A DNA stretch of 58,057 nucleotides, taken from Candidatus Ruthturnera sp. Lineage in GTDB: Bacteria; Pseudomonadota; Gammaproteobacteria; PS1; Pseudothioglobaceae. Of this stretch, positions 1-8,146 are shown piece by piece. Made by a program: the position numbers and the translations under genes. The notes under the pieces are model-generated. The model made no database searches and was not told where the DNA came from. It was given only the letters and a program-made list of their open reading frames with translations. The DNA lies in assembly GCA_030599095.1 (NCBI GenBank), contig JAUVOQ010000003.1:1-58057 (forward strand). Direction: 5' to 3'. Every line of letters begins with the position of its first letter. The stretch's first letter is position 1.

Positions 1-172
1 CAGAGCGGCGAATGTTGACAAAGATTTAATAACAACTTAGGGATTTTTGTTTTTTTTTGACAAAAAGACACAACACAACAATAAAAAGCGATGATATTGG
101 CTATTTTTTTGAATCAAAGTTGATTTTTACTGGATTTTTTAGTTTGTCTAAAAATAAAACTGGATTTTTAGA
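1..172. other. T-rich flank at the 5' end of the CRISPR array
   Basis: No gene is seen here. The stretch is T-rich and contains two TTGACA hexamers (15-20 and 57-62) without a convincing -10 box downstream. Two near-identical direct repeats, ACTGGATTTTTTAG at 129-142 and ACTGGATTTTTAG at 159-171, sit just before the first, degenerate CRISPR repeat. By analogy with other type II-C arrays this is the old, trailer-like end of the array. Confidence 0.4.
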
Positions 173-2050
173 TTTTGATGATTGTTTTAGGTGATAGTCG
201 GTTACAATTTTTTGTAGCTAGCGGTTTCTTATCGTCTTGTTGTGATTTGCGTTTAGGTGATAGTCGGTTACAATGGAAAATGGTATCCCGTATCTTGGTT
301 GTCAGTTGTGATTTGCGTTTAGGTGATAGTCGGTTACAATACTTGTTAAGTCTCTAAAAGTCTTGCAACCGTTGTGATTTGCGTTTAGGTGATAGTCGGT
401 TACAATAGAAGGAAAAGCAGTAGCACCTGACAATATGTTGTGATTTGCGTTTAGGTGATAGTCGGTTACAATATTGGCAAAATTCTCTAAACAATCATCA
501 CGGTTGTGATTTGCGTTTAGGTGATAGTCGGTTACAATTAGATAGTGGCGATACACATCCACCTTTGCGTTGTGATTTGCGTTTAGGTGATAGTCGGTTA
601 CAATTCAATGTATTAATTTTAAGCGTATAATTATGTTGTGATTTGCGTTTAGGTGATAGTCGGTTACAATTACTGTAGCGATGACATGGCGAGGGGCAAT
701 GTTGTGATTTGCGTTTAGGTGATAGTCGGTTACAATTTTAATCTTGCCCTACTGAAGAGGGTTGGAGTTGTGATTTGCGTTTAGGTGATAGTCGGTTACA
801 ATCCATCGATTGAGCAAGGACTGGGTGATCGGGTTGTGATTTGCGTTTAGGTGATAGTCGGTTACAATTGTTGGTCGTTCTTAGTGATCATAATACCTGT
901 TGTGATTTGCGTTTAGGTGATAGTCGGTTACAATAATGGTCGGGGGAATAGACCCGATCCGTGGTTGTGATTTGCGTTTAGGTGATAGTCGGTTACAATG
1001 GAGTCCTTGTTCAGTGATGCCAAGGCTTAGTTGTGATTTGCGTTTAGGTGATAGTCGGTTACAATTTGAAACCATAGCCCAAACAGCACTGCAAGGTTGT
1101 GATTTGCGTTTAGGTGATAGTCGGTTACAATGTGATGCCGTCCAATACTGGTGGCTTTGGGTTGTGATTTGCGTTTAGGTGATAGTCGGTTACAATTATT
1201 GAAATCAGCAAAGAGACTGACTTGCTGTTGTGATTTGCGTTTAGGTGATAGTCGGTTACAATACCGTTATAGATAAGTATACCCTAGTTAGCGTTGTGAT
1301 TTGCGTTTAGGTGATAGTCGGTTACAATGTGATATTCAAGAATATCACCCACTCTTATGTTGTGATTTGCGTTTAGGTGATAGTCGGTTACAATAGCAAT
1401 ATCGCTAGTTTTAACTGTGTTAGCGTTGTGATTTGCGTTTAGGTGATAGTCGGTTACAATCTGGGTAGATGTCTTTATCCATCCAGCCCTGTTGTGATTT
1501 GCGTTTAGGTGATAGTCGGTTACAATGACCAACGGCTTGATGTGGTTGATCGCCTGTTGTGATTTGCGTTTAGGTGATAGTCGGTTACAATTGGTCTTAA
1601 CCATACGTCCGTCTTTATAAGGTTGTGATTTGCGTTTAGGTGATAGTCGGTTACAATCGATTTGTTGGAGTTGGGTAAGCACGCTGGTTGTGATTTGCGT
1701 TTAGGTGATAGTCGGTTACAATTAGCGATTACTAGTACACTGGCAACTTGGGGTTGTGATTTGCGTTTAGGTGATAGTCGGTTACAATCCAAATGCGAAG
1801 TTTTAGAGTACCAAATGGTTGTGATTTGCGTTTAGGTGATAGTCGGTTACAATTATCTCAATGCCTAAGTCGTTCTTTACAGGTTGTGATTTGCGTTTAG
1901 GTGATAGTCGGTTACAATAAAGCAATACGAGTTAATGGCAATGTTTGTGTTGTGATTTGCGTTTAGGTGATAGTCGGTTACAATTATCTATTGTTAAACT
2001 GGGTTATGGGTCGTGTTGTGATTTGCGTTTAGGTGATAGTCGGTTACAAT
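173..2050 (+). CRISPR. Type II-C CRISPR array, 29 repeats and 28 spacers
   Basis: The 36-bp repeat starts GTTGTGATTTGCG and ends GGTTACAAT. Repeat ends fall at 208, 274, 340 and onward to 2050, with 66-bp spacing (22 spacers of 30 bp) or 65-bp spacing (6 of 29 bp). The repeats look identical except the first (173-208), whose 5' half is degenerate. The GTTGT...TACAAT ends match the Neisseria type II-C style. There the crRNA is transcribed in this orientation from a -10 box (TACAAT) at the 3' end of each repeat; here TTGCGT sits 16 bp upstream of TACAAT inside the repeat as a possible -35. The array therefore probably runs rightward, convergent with cas2-cas1-cas9, and the degenerate repeat at its 5' end implies spacer acquisition at the cas2 side. 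Spacer 18 (1329-1358) starts with a perfect inverted repeat, GTGATATTC-AA-GAATATCAC. Confidence 0.98.
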
Positions 2051-2098
2051 CACCTCGCCTAAAACGCTTTAATACTAGACTTTTATCATTTTTTCTAG
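2051..2098. promoter_or_regulatory. Putative leader-side junction between array and cas2
   Basis: Only 48 bp separate the last repeat from the cas2 stop codon. If new spacers enter at the cas-proximal end, as the degenerate repeat at the far end suggests, this short AT-rich stretch must hold the integration leader. This is an inference from type II-C array polarity; no known leader motif is recognised. Confidence 0.35.
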
Positions 2099-2112
2099 TC
2101 AAAAAAATGATA
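2084..2112. terminator. Stem-loop between the convergent array and cas2
   Basis: TATCATTTTTT (2084-2094) and AAAAAATGATA (2102-2112) form a perfect 11-bp stem with a 7-nt loop. The stem is AT-only, ends in T/A runs, and overlaps the cas2 stop codon. It lies where array and cas transcripts converge, so a bidirectional terminator is likely, although no G/C-rich core is present. Confidence 0.5.
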
Positions 2113-2404
2113 ATTGTTCTGGGGCTTTTTCGATGGATTGACGTTTTTTCCCATAAAAAACCTCAATCCGTCCAAATTGTTTATCCGTTATTTTGATAAT
2201 TCGTACTTCGCCATCTGCTGGTAGATGAATCTTAACTCGGTTAATATGCACCTGTGCATTTTCTTCACTGCTGGAGTGGCGCATATAGACTGAATATTGC
2301 ATCATGGTAAAACCATTTTCAAGCAAGAACTTACGAAAATAACGGTAATCTCTTTTCATTTCAATACTGTCTGTTGGCAGGTCAAATAAAACTATTGTCC
2401 ACAT
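2099..2404 (-). CDS. cas2: CRISPR-associated endonuclease Cas2
   Basis: This is the small ferredoxin-fold partner of Cas1 in spacer acquisition. From the preferred start the protein begins MWTIVLFDLPTDS, the classical first strand carrying the catalytic-type Asp, followed by a basic helix (RDYRYFRKFLLENGFTMMQ) and a YMRHSSS strand typical of type II Cas2. An upstream in-frame start at 2425 would add seven residues and overlap the cas1 stop; the internal Met at 2404 matches the usual family N-terminus and gives about 101 aa. It is last in the cas9-cas1-cas2 operon, and its 3' end carries the stem-loop facing the array. Confidence 0.93.
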   Translation of the reverse strand: MWTIVLFDLPTDSIEMKRDYRYFRKFLLENGFTMMQYSVYMRHSSSEENAQVHINRVKIHLPADGEVRIIKITDKQFGRIEVFYGKKRQSIEKAPEQLSFF

Positions 2405-2424
2405 AGTTCGCAAACCTCCGAACA

Positions 2425-3312
2425 TTATTTTTTCGGATAGGCTATTTTTTTACTTTCTCTGGCAAAATTTCGCTTTAAATCTGCCATCAAATAATGCACA
2501 GACACCATTAAAGGCATTCGTTTGTTTTTGAATGTAATGTTTTCGCTCATTAAGTTTAAAAAAGGAATTTTAGTTTCTTTGGTAATGTCAATATTTGTAT
2601 TTTCTTGGTATAGTTGATAAGCAATACTATCCACCCAAGGACGAAACGGCTCCATCAAGTCATCTGCCAAACATAAGCCATTATATTGATTGTGATGAAA
2701 CAAACCAATAGCAGGGTGTAAACCACTTGCTACAATACTTCTGGCAATCATTGCTCGAATAATTGAATAGCCGTAATTTAGGATAGAATTTACACCATCT
2801 GCATTTTGGTCGCGCACAAAATCTTTACCAAACAATGCTTTCCAATAATATTGAGCTGCCAAACCCTCACAATTTGTACTATCACCCGATTTAACTTCGT
2901 TTGTTAATTTTTCCAAACGCATAAAAGGCTTGTCAAACTGTTTAAGTGTGTTGGCTTGATTTGTGATTTTTTGTTGTATAACTTGTTTCCACAAATTCTT
3001 GCGTACAGGCTCGGTGATATTAATTTGTTGTTTGAGGATTTTTTGATGTAGGTTATTACCCTCAGAAATTGGCAAAATTGTGGAATATGGCAGGTGTTTT
3101 TCATCACAAAAAATAATCGTTGTGTTGTTCTTTTGGCATTCAATAATCAAAGGCTGGGTGATGTTAATGGCACTATGTTCTAATACCAAAACCCCAATAT
3201 CCTCTATTGGAATCTGTGCCACCACTTCACGTTCTTGTTCAATCAGTAGTTGCTTGTTTTTGAGGTGCAAATAACTAGGGTTTGACACCTCAACAATGCG
3301 TTTAATCATCAA
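2425..3312 (-). CDS. cas1: CRISPR-associated integrase Cas1 (type II)
   Basis: Cas1 catalyses insertion of new spacers together with Cas2. At 295 aa it is the normal size for type II Cas1. The metal-binding residues are visible: Glu about 149 (NCEGLAAQYYW), His about 206-207 (GLFHHNQYNG) and the Asp pair about 217-218 (ADDLMEPFRPW). The start overlaps the cas9 stop by 11 bp and the stop abuts the cas2 region, so the three cas genes are translationally coupled. There is no cas4 or csn2, which with the Cas9 size defines subtype II-C. Confidence 0.97.
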   Translation of the reverse strand: MMIKRIVEVSNPSYLHLKNKQLLIEQEREVVAQIPIEDIGVLVLEHSAINITQPLIIECQKNNTTIIFCDEKHLPYSTILPISEGNNLHQKILKQQINITEPVRKNLWKQVIQQKITNQANTLKQFDKPFMRLEKLTNEVKSGDSTNCEGLAAQYYWKALFGKDFVRDQNADGVNSILNYGYSIIRAMIARSIVASGLHPAIGLFHHNQYNGLCLADDLMEPFRPWVDSIAYQLYQENTNIDITKETKIPFLNLMSENITFKNKRMPLMVSVHYLMADLKRNFARESKKIAYPKK

Positions 3313-6300
3313 TTAATCCGCCGATGGCATTAACTTTGTGTTTGCTTATTTTGTATTTATCAAAGTTTTTAGTATTGATGCCAATATTTAATTCCTCATC
3401 TTTATTTGATAAAGTAGATGCTATATTAAGCCTTAAAACAATATTTTTATTTCCCATTTCTAGCTTCTGCACTCTATAAAACACCCTTTCACCGTCGTCC
3501 TTCTCAATACTAACTGTGTCATTAATATGCAAGGCCATTAAAAATTGCCAATCATCAAAATCGGTTTTAATAATTGGCTGTTTTGGTATATTGATACCTT
3601 TTGCTCTGTGTGATGCCTCCATCATGGTTACAAACTCACCTTTAATTTTTCCAGTTTTAGTGTTTTGAATAATTTCAACATGATGGTTGTTACCATACGA
3701 CATATACTTAAAAACTTTACCTGATTTGTCTTTAACGCCGAATTTATTTTGTTTTAATTTTTCCTCTGTGGTTTTAGATTGCAAAACTCTTACCCGCTTA
3801 ATAAGATTTTTACCCAGTTTCAAAATTTGTAAGTTTTCCTTATTAAATGCCTCTTTTGTATTTTTATAGTTAGAAACATGCTCCAAAACAATATTTTGAA
3901 CTTGCTCATCAACAATACTCATGGCATTTTTAATGGTAAATTCTGGATTGAGTGTTTTACGATAAACCAAGCCGCCATGCTTGGCAACATACCCAGCACC
4001 CGTTTCTTCATGCAAGCCACCTGATAATTTTCGTTGTGGTGTGTGTGATACGATCATATGCTTTAATTTTTCTTTAACCTCTGTTCTAAAGTTTTCGCTA
4101 GGCTGTGGTAATCTAAATTTTTCACCTGTTGTTTCGCTATGTTGAATTTTCTGTGTCATTCTGTTATGAAGCCCTCTATTAATATGGGCAATAACAATAG
4201 CATCAACAGTGTGATGACGGTGGTCAGTGCGTTCTTTTTTATTTGTTTGCCCAATAACACTATTTAAACCCCATTGACTTCGCACTTCTGCCACGATTGA
4301 GCCTTTGGTAACTGATACATCACAGCCTAATTCACGCATATAATTTTGTGCAAGACGCGAGATGTAGCGTGTATCGTTAAGTTGAGATGATGCCATTCCG
4401 TATTTCTTAGATATATCTTCTTGGCACATAGAAAACTGTTTTTTCTTGGGATGGGTAGCATTTTTACGGTATTTTTTCCATGGTCTATCAGGATAAAAGC
4501 GTTCAATTCGTTGTGTAATTTGATTCCATTTTTCTTCATCATTGCCCCACGCCTCAATAGGAGTTTTCCGTTCTTTAACCCTATTCTCTAACGTTAGGCA
4601 TACGACTTTGTTAATATAAGAATCATCAAGACACAAACTTTTTGGGACAATATGATCAATCTCTACACTGGTTGTCCATAATTCTGTAATACCAATAGAT
4701 TGACCACTATAAGCACAGCATTGCTCTTGTTCTTGCCATAATCTATATATTAGTTTTTGTTCTTTATTGGCATAATTACGCATAGGGTTGTATTTCAAAA
4801 ATTCTGCTTCTGCCTCTTCATTGGATTTTTGGTTTTTCTTTTGTTGCGCTTCATTGTCTTTATATCTTTGAGTATTCATTTCTAAATCACGTGCCATTTC
4901 AATACGCACAATGTCAGGCTTGCCATATTGTTTAATAACGGCATTAACCACACGGCGTAGTTCGTGCATGCCTTTGTTTACAATTGGGTTAGAGGTTTCT
5001 GACGGCATAGGCAGTTTATCTTGCGCTTCACTTCTTACACTTTCATAGCCATAACCGCATTCAACCCTTGCTTTATCGTAAGTTAGTCCTTTTTCTAAAT
5101 GAGGCAATAAACATTTAATTGCTTTTAAAGAATGGTTGGAATGTGAAGGCTCAAACTCAATTAAACACAACTTAACAGCAGTTTGTTTGTCAAAGTCCCA
5201 ATGAGTGATCAAGCGAGCCTTGAGTGCTGATTTTTTCTTAATGGTCAATAAATCTTCAAATAATTGGATTTGTTCTTTGTTTGAATATTCATCCCAACTA
5301 TCGCCAATCACATCACGAATTTCACAAGCGGTAATATTGCCTTTTAAATTTTTTGCCTCTAAATTTATTTTGGTAGGTTTATCCAAGCCCAATTCTTTCT
5401 TTAATGTAGTTATTGTAATTTTAGGATGATGCTCGAAATAGAGTTTTAATTTGTCTTTTTGCTCATCACTTAATTTAAGCCATTGCTCACTGTGGCGCTC
5501 AAAATATTCCAAGTTATTCACATCTTGTAGGTATCTAAATTTTTGCACTTCCAGCCTTGCCGTATTAGCACGATAGTGTTTTGGCTCTAATGAACATTTA
5601 CCTACTCTGTCTTTTTTAAGTTTTAAAGGGCGCTGGTAAAAAATTATTTTTTCAACTTCATCAATAAACTCATCAGGTAAATTAAAATATTGTTGCTGAG
5701 TTTGCCAAATTAATGCAAGTTCATCTTTATACATTGCCCTGTCAGTGCGCAAATGTCCGCCATCATGAGAGCGATTGCGTTTAACTTCACCTATGTTTTT
5801 CTTATACAGAAACTCACCCAAAGTACGAGTATTACTGTCTTGTATTGCTTGATACACCTCGGCAATATCTGCTTTAAATTGCCCTTCTTCATCTTTGGTT
5901 TGTTTGCTATCAAGTGTTGATAAATAAGTTTGTGTATCGGGGTCATCAACTAAATCACCTGCTATTTGTTTTTTGCTAGATAAAAACCCTCGTCTTGCTA
6001 CAAAATGCAAAAGCACCCTGCCAAATTCAAACGGTGCTAATTGCTCATCTAAACCTATAGTGCGTAATTCATAAGGATTGCCCAGTTCATTAAGCAATTT
6101 TTCTTTACCAAAATTATTGCTTAATTCTTGGGGGAGCAAATCAAGTGAGATTAAATAATGTATCATTTTTTGCTTACGTCTTGCTCGGCGTTGTAAAACC
6201 CTACGCCCCAACCTCATATCTCGACGTTTTTGGTTTTTAGGCGTGGGTATTTTTTCTTCCACCGCCTTATTAAAAATGCGCGAACCCAAATCTATAATTT

Positions 6301-6382
6301 GGTTCACCTCGCCATTTGTTTCACCCATCAATGCCCAGCCGATGGAATTGCTGCCTAAATCTAAACCCAATACTTTTTTCAT
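3302..6382 (-). CDS. cas9: Compact type II-C Cas9 nuclease (1026 aa)
   Basis: This is the RNA-guided DNA endonuclease of the locus. In order: RuvC-I GLDLGSNSIGWAL with Asp8; an arginine-rich bridge helix (RRDMRLGRRVLQRRARRKQ, about 54-72); a REC lobe; RuvC-II IVRIEMARDLE near residue 492; HNH EIDHIVPKS near 575 followed by NKVVCLTLEN; RuvC-III DHRHHTVDAIVIA near 724; and a C-terminal PAM-interacting region. All catalytic motifs are intact. The length falls in the compact II-C class (about 980-1100 aa). The start is ATG with GGAGAGG six bases upstream. A TTGACA (RC of 6414-6419) and a TACAAT on the minus strand (6433-6438) are possible promoter elements. The two small RNA genes lie just upstream and point away from cas9. 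Confidence 0.98.
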   Translation of the reverse strand: MKKVLGLDLGSNSIGWALMGETNGEVNQIIDLGSRIFNKAVEEKIPTPKNQKRRDMRLGRRVLQRRARRKQKMIHYLISLDLLPQELSNNFGKEKLLNELGNPYELRTIGLDEQLAPFEFGRVLLHFVARRGFLSSKKQIAGDLVDDPDTQTYLSTLDSKQTKDEEGQFKADIAEVYQAIQDSNTRTLGEFLYKKNIGEVKRNRSHDGGHLRTDRAMYKDELALIWQTQQQYFNLPDEFIDEVEKIIFYQRPLKLKKDRVGKCSLEPKHYRANTARLEVQKFRYLQDVNNLEYFERHSEQWLKLSDEQKDKLKLYFEHHPKITITTLKKELGLDKPTKINLEAKNLKGNITACEIRDVIGDSWDEYSNKEQIQLFEDLLTIKKKSALKARLITHWDFDKQTAVKLCLIEFEPSHSNHSLKAIKCLLPHLEKGLTYDKARVECGYGYESVRSEAQDKLPMPSETSNPIVNKGMHELRRVVNAVIKQYGKPDIVRIEMARDLEMNTQRYKDNEAQQKKNQKSNEEAEAEFLKYNPMRNYANKEQKLIYRLWQEQEQCCAYSGQSIGITELWTTSVEIDHIVPKSLCLDDSYINKVVCLTLENRVKERKTPIEAWGNDEEKWNQITQRIERFYPDRPWKKYRKNATHPKKKQFSMCQEDISKKYGMASSQLNDTRYISRLAQNYMRELGCDVSVTKGSIVAEVRSQWGLNSVIGQTNKKERTDHRHHTVDAIVIAHINRGLHNRMTQKIQHSETTGEKFRLPQPSENFRTEVKEKLKHMIVSHTPQRKLSGGLHEETGAGYVAKHGGLVYRKTLNPEFTIKNAMSIVDEQVQNIVLEHVSNYKNTKEAFNKENLQILKLGKNLIKRVRVLQSKTTEEKLKQNKFGVKDKSGKVFKYMSYGNNHHVEIIQNTKTGKIKGEFVTMMEASHRAKGINIPKQPIIKTDFDDWQFLMALHINDTVSIEKDDGERVFYRVQKLEMGNKNIVLRLNIASTLSNKDEELNIGINTKNFDKYKISKHKVNAIGGLIDD

Positions 6383-6626
6383 ATCCTCTCCTTATGCTAA
6401 ACTAATTAAATTGTGTCAACACATACATAAATATTGTAAATAAAATAGCCCTGCCCCAATATTTTAGTTCTCGATTGCCTACAATAAATTGTAACAAATC
6501 TTTTAAGCTTTCAAAATTCATGTTTTTGATTATACTAAATTTTAAAAACATTTTCAACTATAAGATATTATTTTATGTATAATTCAAACTTACTATATAA
6601 ATACAGTGAATAATTTTTAATTCTAC
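6383..6626. promoter_or_regulatory. Divergent intergenic region between cas9 and the small-RNA genes
   Basis: This AT-rich, non-coding stretch must hold the cas9 promoter (minus strand; candidate -10 TACAAT at 6433-6438, RBS at about 6369-6375 region boundary) and whatever drives the plus-strand RNAs. A further TATAAT at 6578-6583 on the plus strand could start a longer version of the repeat-containing RNA. Nothing protein-like is seen. Confidence 0.4.
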
Positions 6627-6632
6627 TATACT
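6627..6632 (+). promoter_or_regulatory. -10 box of the repeat-containing small RNA
   Basis: TATACT (5/6 match to TATAAT) lies 7-8 bases upstream of a predicted start near 6639, so the transcript would begin almost exactly at the degenerate CRISPR repeat. No strong -35 hexamer is evident at the expected distance. Confidence 0.45.
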
Positions 6633-6639
6633 CTTATAG

Positions 6640-6728
6640 TTGTTGTGATTTGCATAAGCGATAGTCAAAGAAATAAAAATGCAAACTCATTTAAAAATGT
6701 CAGGCATTATTGCTTGGCATTTTTTTTT
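6640..6728 (+). ncRNA. scaRNA-like small RNA starting with a degenerate CRISPR repeat
   Basis: The sequence from 6642 begins GTTGTGATTTGC, identical to the first 12 bases of the array repeat, then diverges and continues AAGCGATAGTC before losing repeat similarity. About 30 nt of unrelated sequence follows, then a rho-independent terminator (6696-6728). A -10 box sits just upstream. TAAGCGATAGTC is perfectly complementary over 12 bases to the tracrRNA anti-repeat, a longer uninterrupted match at this part of the duplex than the array repeat makes (which needs G-U pairs there). The layout recalls the Francisella scaRNA, a repeat-like RNA beside tracrRNA that works with Cas9 in regulation. It could also be an isolated, decayed repeat; the promoter and terminator argue for a real transcript. 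Confidence 0.6.
6696..6728 (+). terminator. Rho-independent terminator of the repeat-containing RNA
   Basis: AATGTCAGGCA (6696-6706) pairs with TGCTTGGCATT (6711-6721) through 11 base pairs, several of them G-U, around a TTAT loop. It is followed by a T run to 6728. This is a typical intrinsic terminator and separates this RNA from the tracrRNA promoter downstream. Confidence 0.75.
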
Positions 6729-6760
6729 GAAAAAAATACAATGCCACTATTTTTTCAAGT

Positions 6761-6766
6761 TATAAT
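6761..6766 (+). promoter_or_regulatory. -10 box of tracrRNA
   Basis: A perfect TATAAT lies seven bases before the predicted start (about 6773), immediately ahead of the anti-repeat. The -35 region is weak. Confidence 0.65.
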
Positions 6767-6772
6767 TTAATT

Positions 6773-6917
6773 TGATTGTAACCGACTATCGCTTAGATTT
6801 TGCTTTTCATACCAATGAAATGTATTTTTCGTAGGCTACATCTTTTAAGATGACCGCCCCCAAAATGTTAATTTTATTTAACAGCTCTTTTTAATTAAAG
6901 GGACTCGGGGGCTTTTT
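6773..6917 (+). ncRNA. tracrRNA: tracrRNA
   Basis: ATTGTAACCGACTATC (6775-6790) is the exact reverse complement of the last 16 bases of the CRISPR repeat. The next bases (GCTTAGATTTTGC) continue pairing with the 5' part of the repeat through G-U pairs and a T-rich internal loop, giving the bulged repeat:anti-repeat duplex cleaved by RNase III. Downstream structure includes CATCTT/AAGATG, TGTTAA/TTAACA, and GCCCCC (6856-6861) pairing with GGGGGC (6907-6912) before a T run. The 5' start at the perfect -10 box and the 3' terminator give about 145 nt. It is encoded upstream of cas9 and points away from it. Confidence 0.88.
6856..6917 (+). terminator. 3' terminal structure of tracrRNA
   Basis: GCCCCC (6856-6861) pairs with GGGGGC (6907-6912), enclosing an internal TGTTAA/TTAACA hairpin (6866-6883), and TTTTT follows at 6913-6917. 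The long-range stem plus T run looks like a branched intrinsic terminator. Confidence 0.6.
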
Positions 6918-6929
6918 AATACCCCAATT

Positions 6930-6997
6930 AGCAAAACAGAAATGATAGAAAAATCCATCATTGTCACCCGCTAACTGTGCAAACACCAAAGCACTTG
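6930..6997 (+). pseudogene. Fragment of the miaA 3' end
   Basis: These 68 bp align without gaps to miaA 41356-41423 in this same window with 62/68 identities (six substitutions counted by eye). The matching part of MiaA encodes the conserved TRQLCKRQ region. One substitution turns a Gln codon into TAA, so the fragment cannot be translated through. It begins 13 bp after the tracrRNA T run. No similarity to miaA is visible on either side. Confidence 0.85.
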
Positions 6998-7105
6998 AAA
7001 AATATCCAAACTACTCAAGATACCTGTCAAAATAGATGGGCATGAATTTAGGCAAGGTGAATGATGTTAGCCTCGCAAGTGTAGAAAGTTCTATGGATAA
7101 AATAG

Positions 7106-8146
7106 ATGGAAAATGAAATAGTAATAGAAAATAGAAAAATAGGGTTAAACCATCCTCCTTTAGTCATAGTAGAAATCGGTATCAACCATGAAGGAAGTTT
7201 AAAGACTGCTTTTGCAATGGTTGATGCGGCTTGTAATGCTGGTTCTGAAGTCATTAAACATCAAACCCATATTGTTGCAGATGAGATGAGTCAGGCGGCT
7301 AAAAAAATCATACCTGGTAATGCAGATGTTTCTATTTATGACATTATGGCTCGTTGTGCTTTAAATGAAAAAGATGAGAGAGCATTAAAAGAGTATGTAG
7401 AAAAAAAAGGCATGTTATTTATTTCAACGCCTTTTTCACGTGCTGCTGCTGATCGATTAGAAAAAATGGGGGTTGGTGCTTATAAAATTGGTTCTGGCGA
7501 GTGCAATAATTACCCTTTAATTGAACATATTGCTGGTTTTGGCAAGCCGATGATTGTTAGCACAGGAATGAATGACATTGCATCCATTAAAAAAACCGTT
7601 ATTATTTTAGAAAAATATAATATAAATTATGCACTATTGCATACCACTAATTTATACCCAACGCCACCACATTTGGTGCGTTTAGGGGCGATGCAAGAAC
7701 TGCAAAAAGAATTTCCAAAAGCGGTTATTGGATTATCAGACCACACAACTTCTAATCTTGCTTGTTTGGGCGCTGTTGCGCTAGGGGCTAGTATTTTGGA
7801 AAGACATTTCACAGATTCTATGAATAGAAAAGGGCCAGATATTGTTAATTCTATGGATCCAACCGCATTATCTAAGTTACTTAAGGGCAGTTTAGAAATC
7901 GCTAAAATGCGAGGTGGTAAAAAAGAAGCCGCTAAAGAAGAGCAAATAACCATTGACTTCGCCTTTGCTACCGTTGTATCTATTAAACCAATTGGCAAAG
8001 GTGAGCTATTAACCAAAAAAAATATTTGGGTTAAACGCCCAGGAACAGGGGAAATTAGAGCAGAATTTTTTAATGATTTATTGGGCAAAAAAGCGAATCA
8101 AGATATAAATAATGATGAGCATATTAACTGGGAGATGATTCAATGA
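7106..8146 (+). CDS. neuB: N-acetylneuraminate (nonulosonic acid) synthase
   Basis: This enzyme condenses phosphoenolpyruvate with ManNAc or a related hexosamine to form a nine-carbon sialic-type sugar for surface glycans. The NeuB TIM barrel shows EIGINHEG (about 24-31), STPF, KIGSGE, STGM, LYPTPP, GLSDHT and the E-x-H-F motif (LERHFT). A C-terminal SAF-type domain follows ([20 protein letters not shown]). At 346 aa it equals E. coli NeuB. The usual VKFQT motif reads IKHQT. The ribosome site is poor, and a short frame upstream (from 7036) overlaps the start. With neuC 800 bp downstream it forms a glycan cluster. A legionaminic-acid synthase role is possible; no neuA or glycosyltransferase is in the window. 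Confidence 0.9.
   Translation: MENEIVIENRKIGLNHPPLVIVEIGINHEGSLKTAFAMVDAACNAGSEVIKHQTHIVADEMSQAAKKIIPGNADVSIYDIMARCALNEKDERALKEYVEKKGMLFISTPFSRAAADRLEKMGVGAYKIGSGECNNYPLIEHIAGFGKPMIVSTGMNDIASIKKTVIILEKYNINYALLHTTNLYPTPPHLVRLGAMQELQKEFPKAVIGLSDHTTSNLACLGAVALGASILERHFTDSMNRKGPDIVNSMDPTALSKLLKGSLEIAKMRGGKKEAAKEEQITIDFAFATVVSIKPIGKGELLTKKNIWVKRPGTGEIRAEFFNDLLGKKANQDINNDEHINWEMIQ

Noticed and set aside
302-1792. Long open frames through the CRISPR array on both strands
   Set aside because: They are repetitive translations of the 36-bp repeat (for example repeated RLGDSRLQ or VTDYHLNANHN) and not proteins.
7036-7115. Short frame (MGMNLGKVNDVSLASVESS...) overlapping the neuB start
   Set aside because: No ribosome site or recognisable family; could be a leftover of an upstream gene but cannot be supported.
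7627-8088. 153-aa frame on the minus strand inside neuB
   Set aside because: It is a shadow of neuB, which has clear family motifs on the plus strand.
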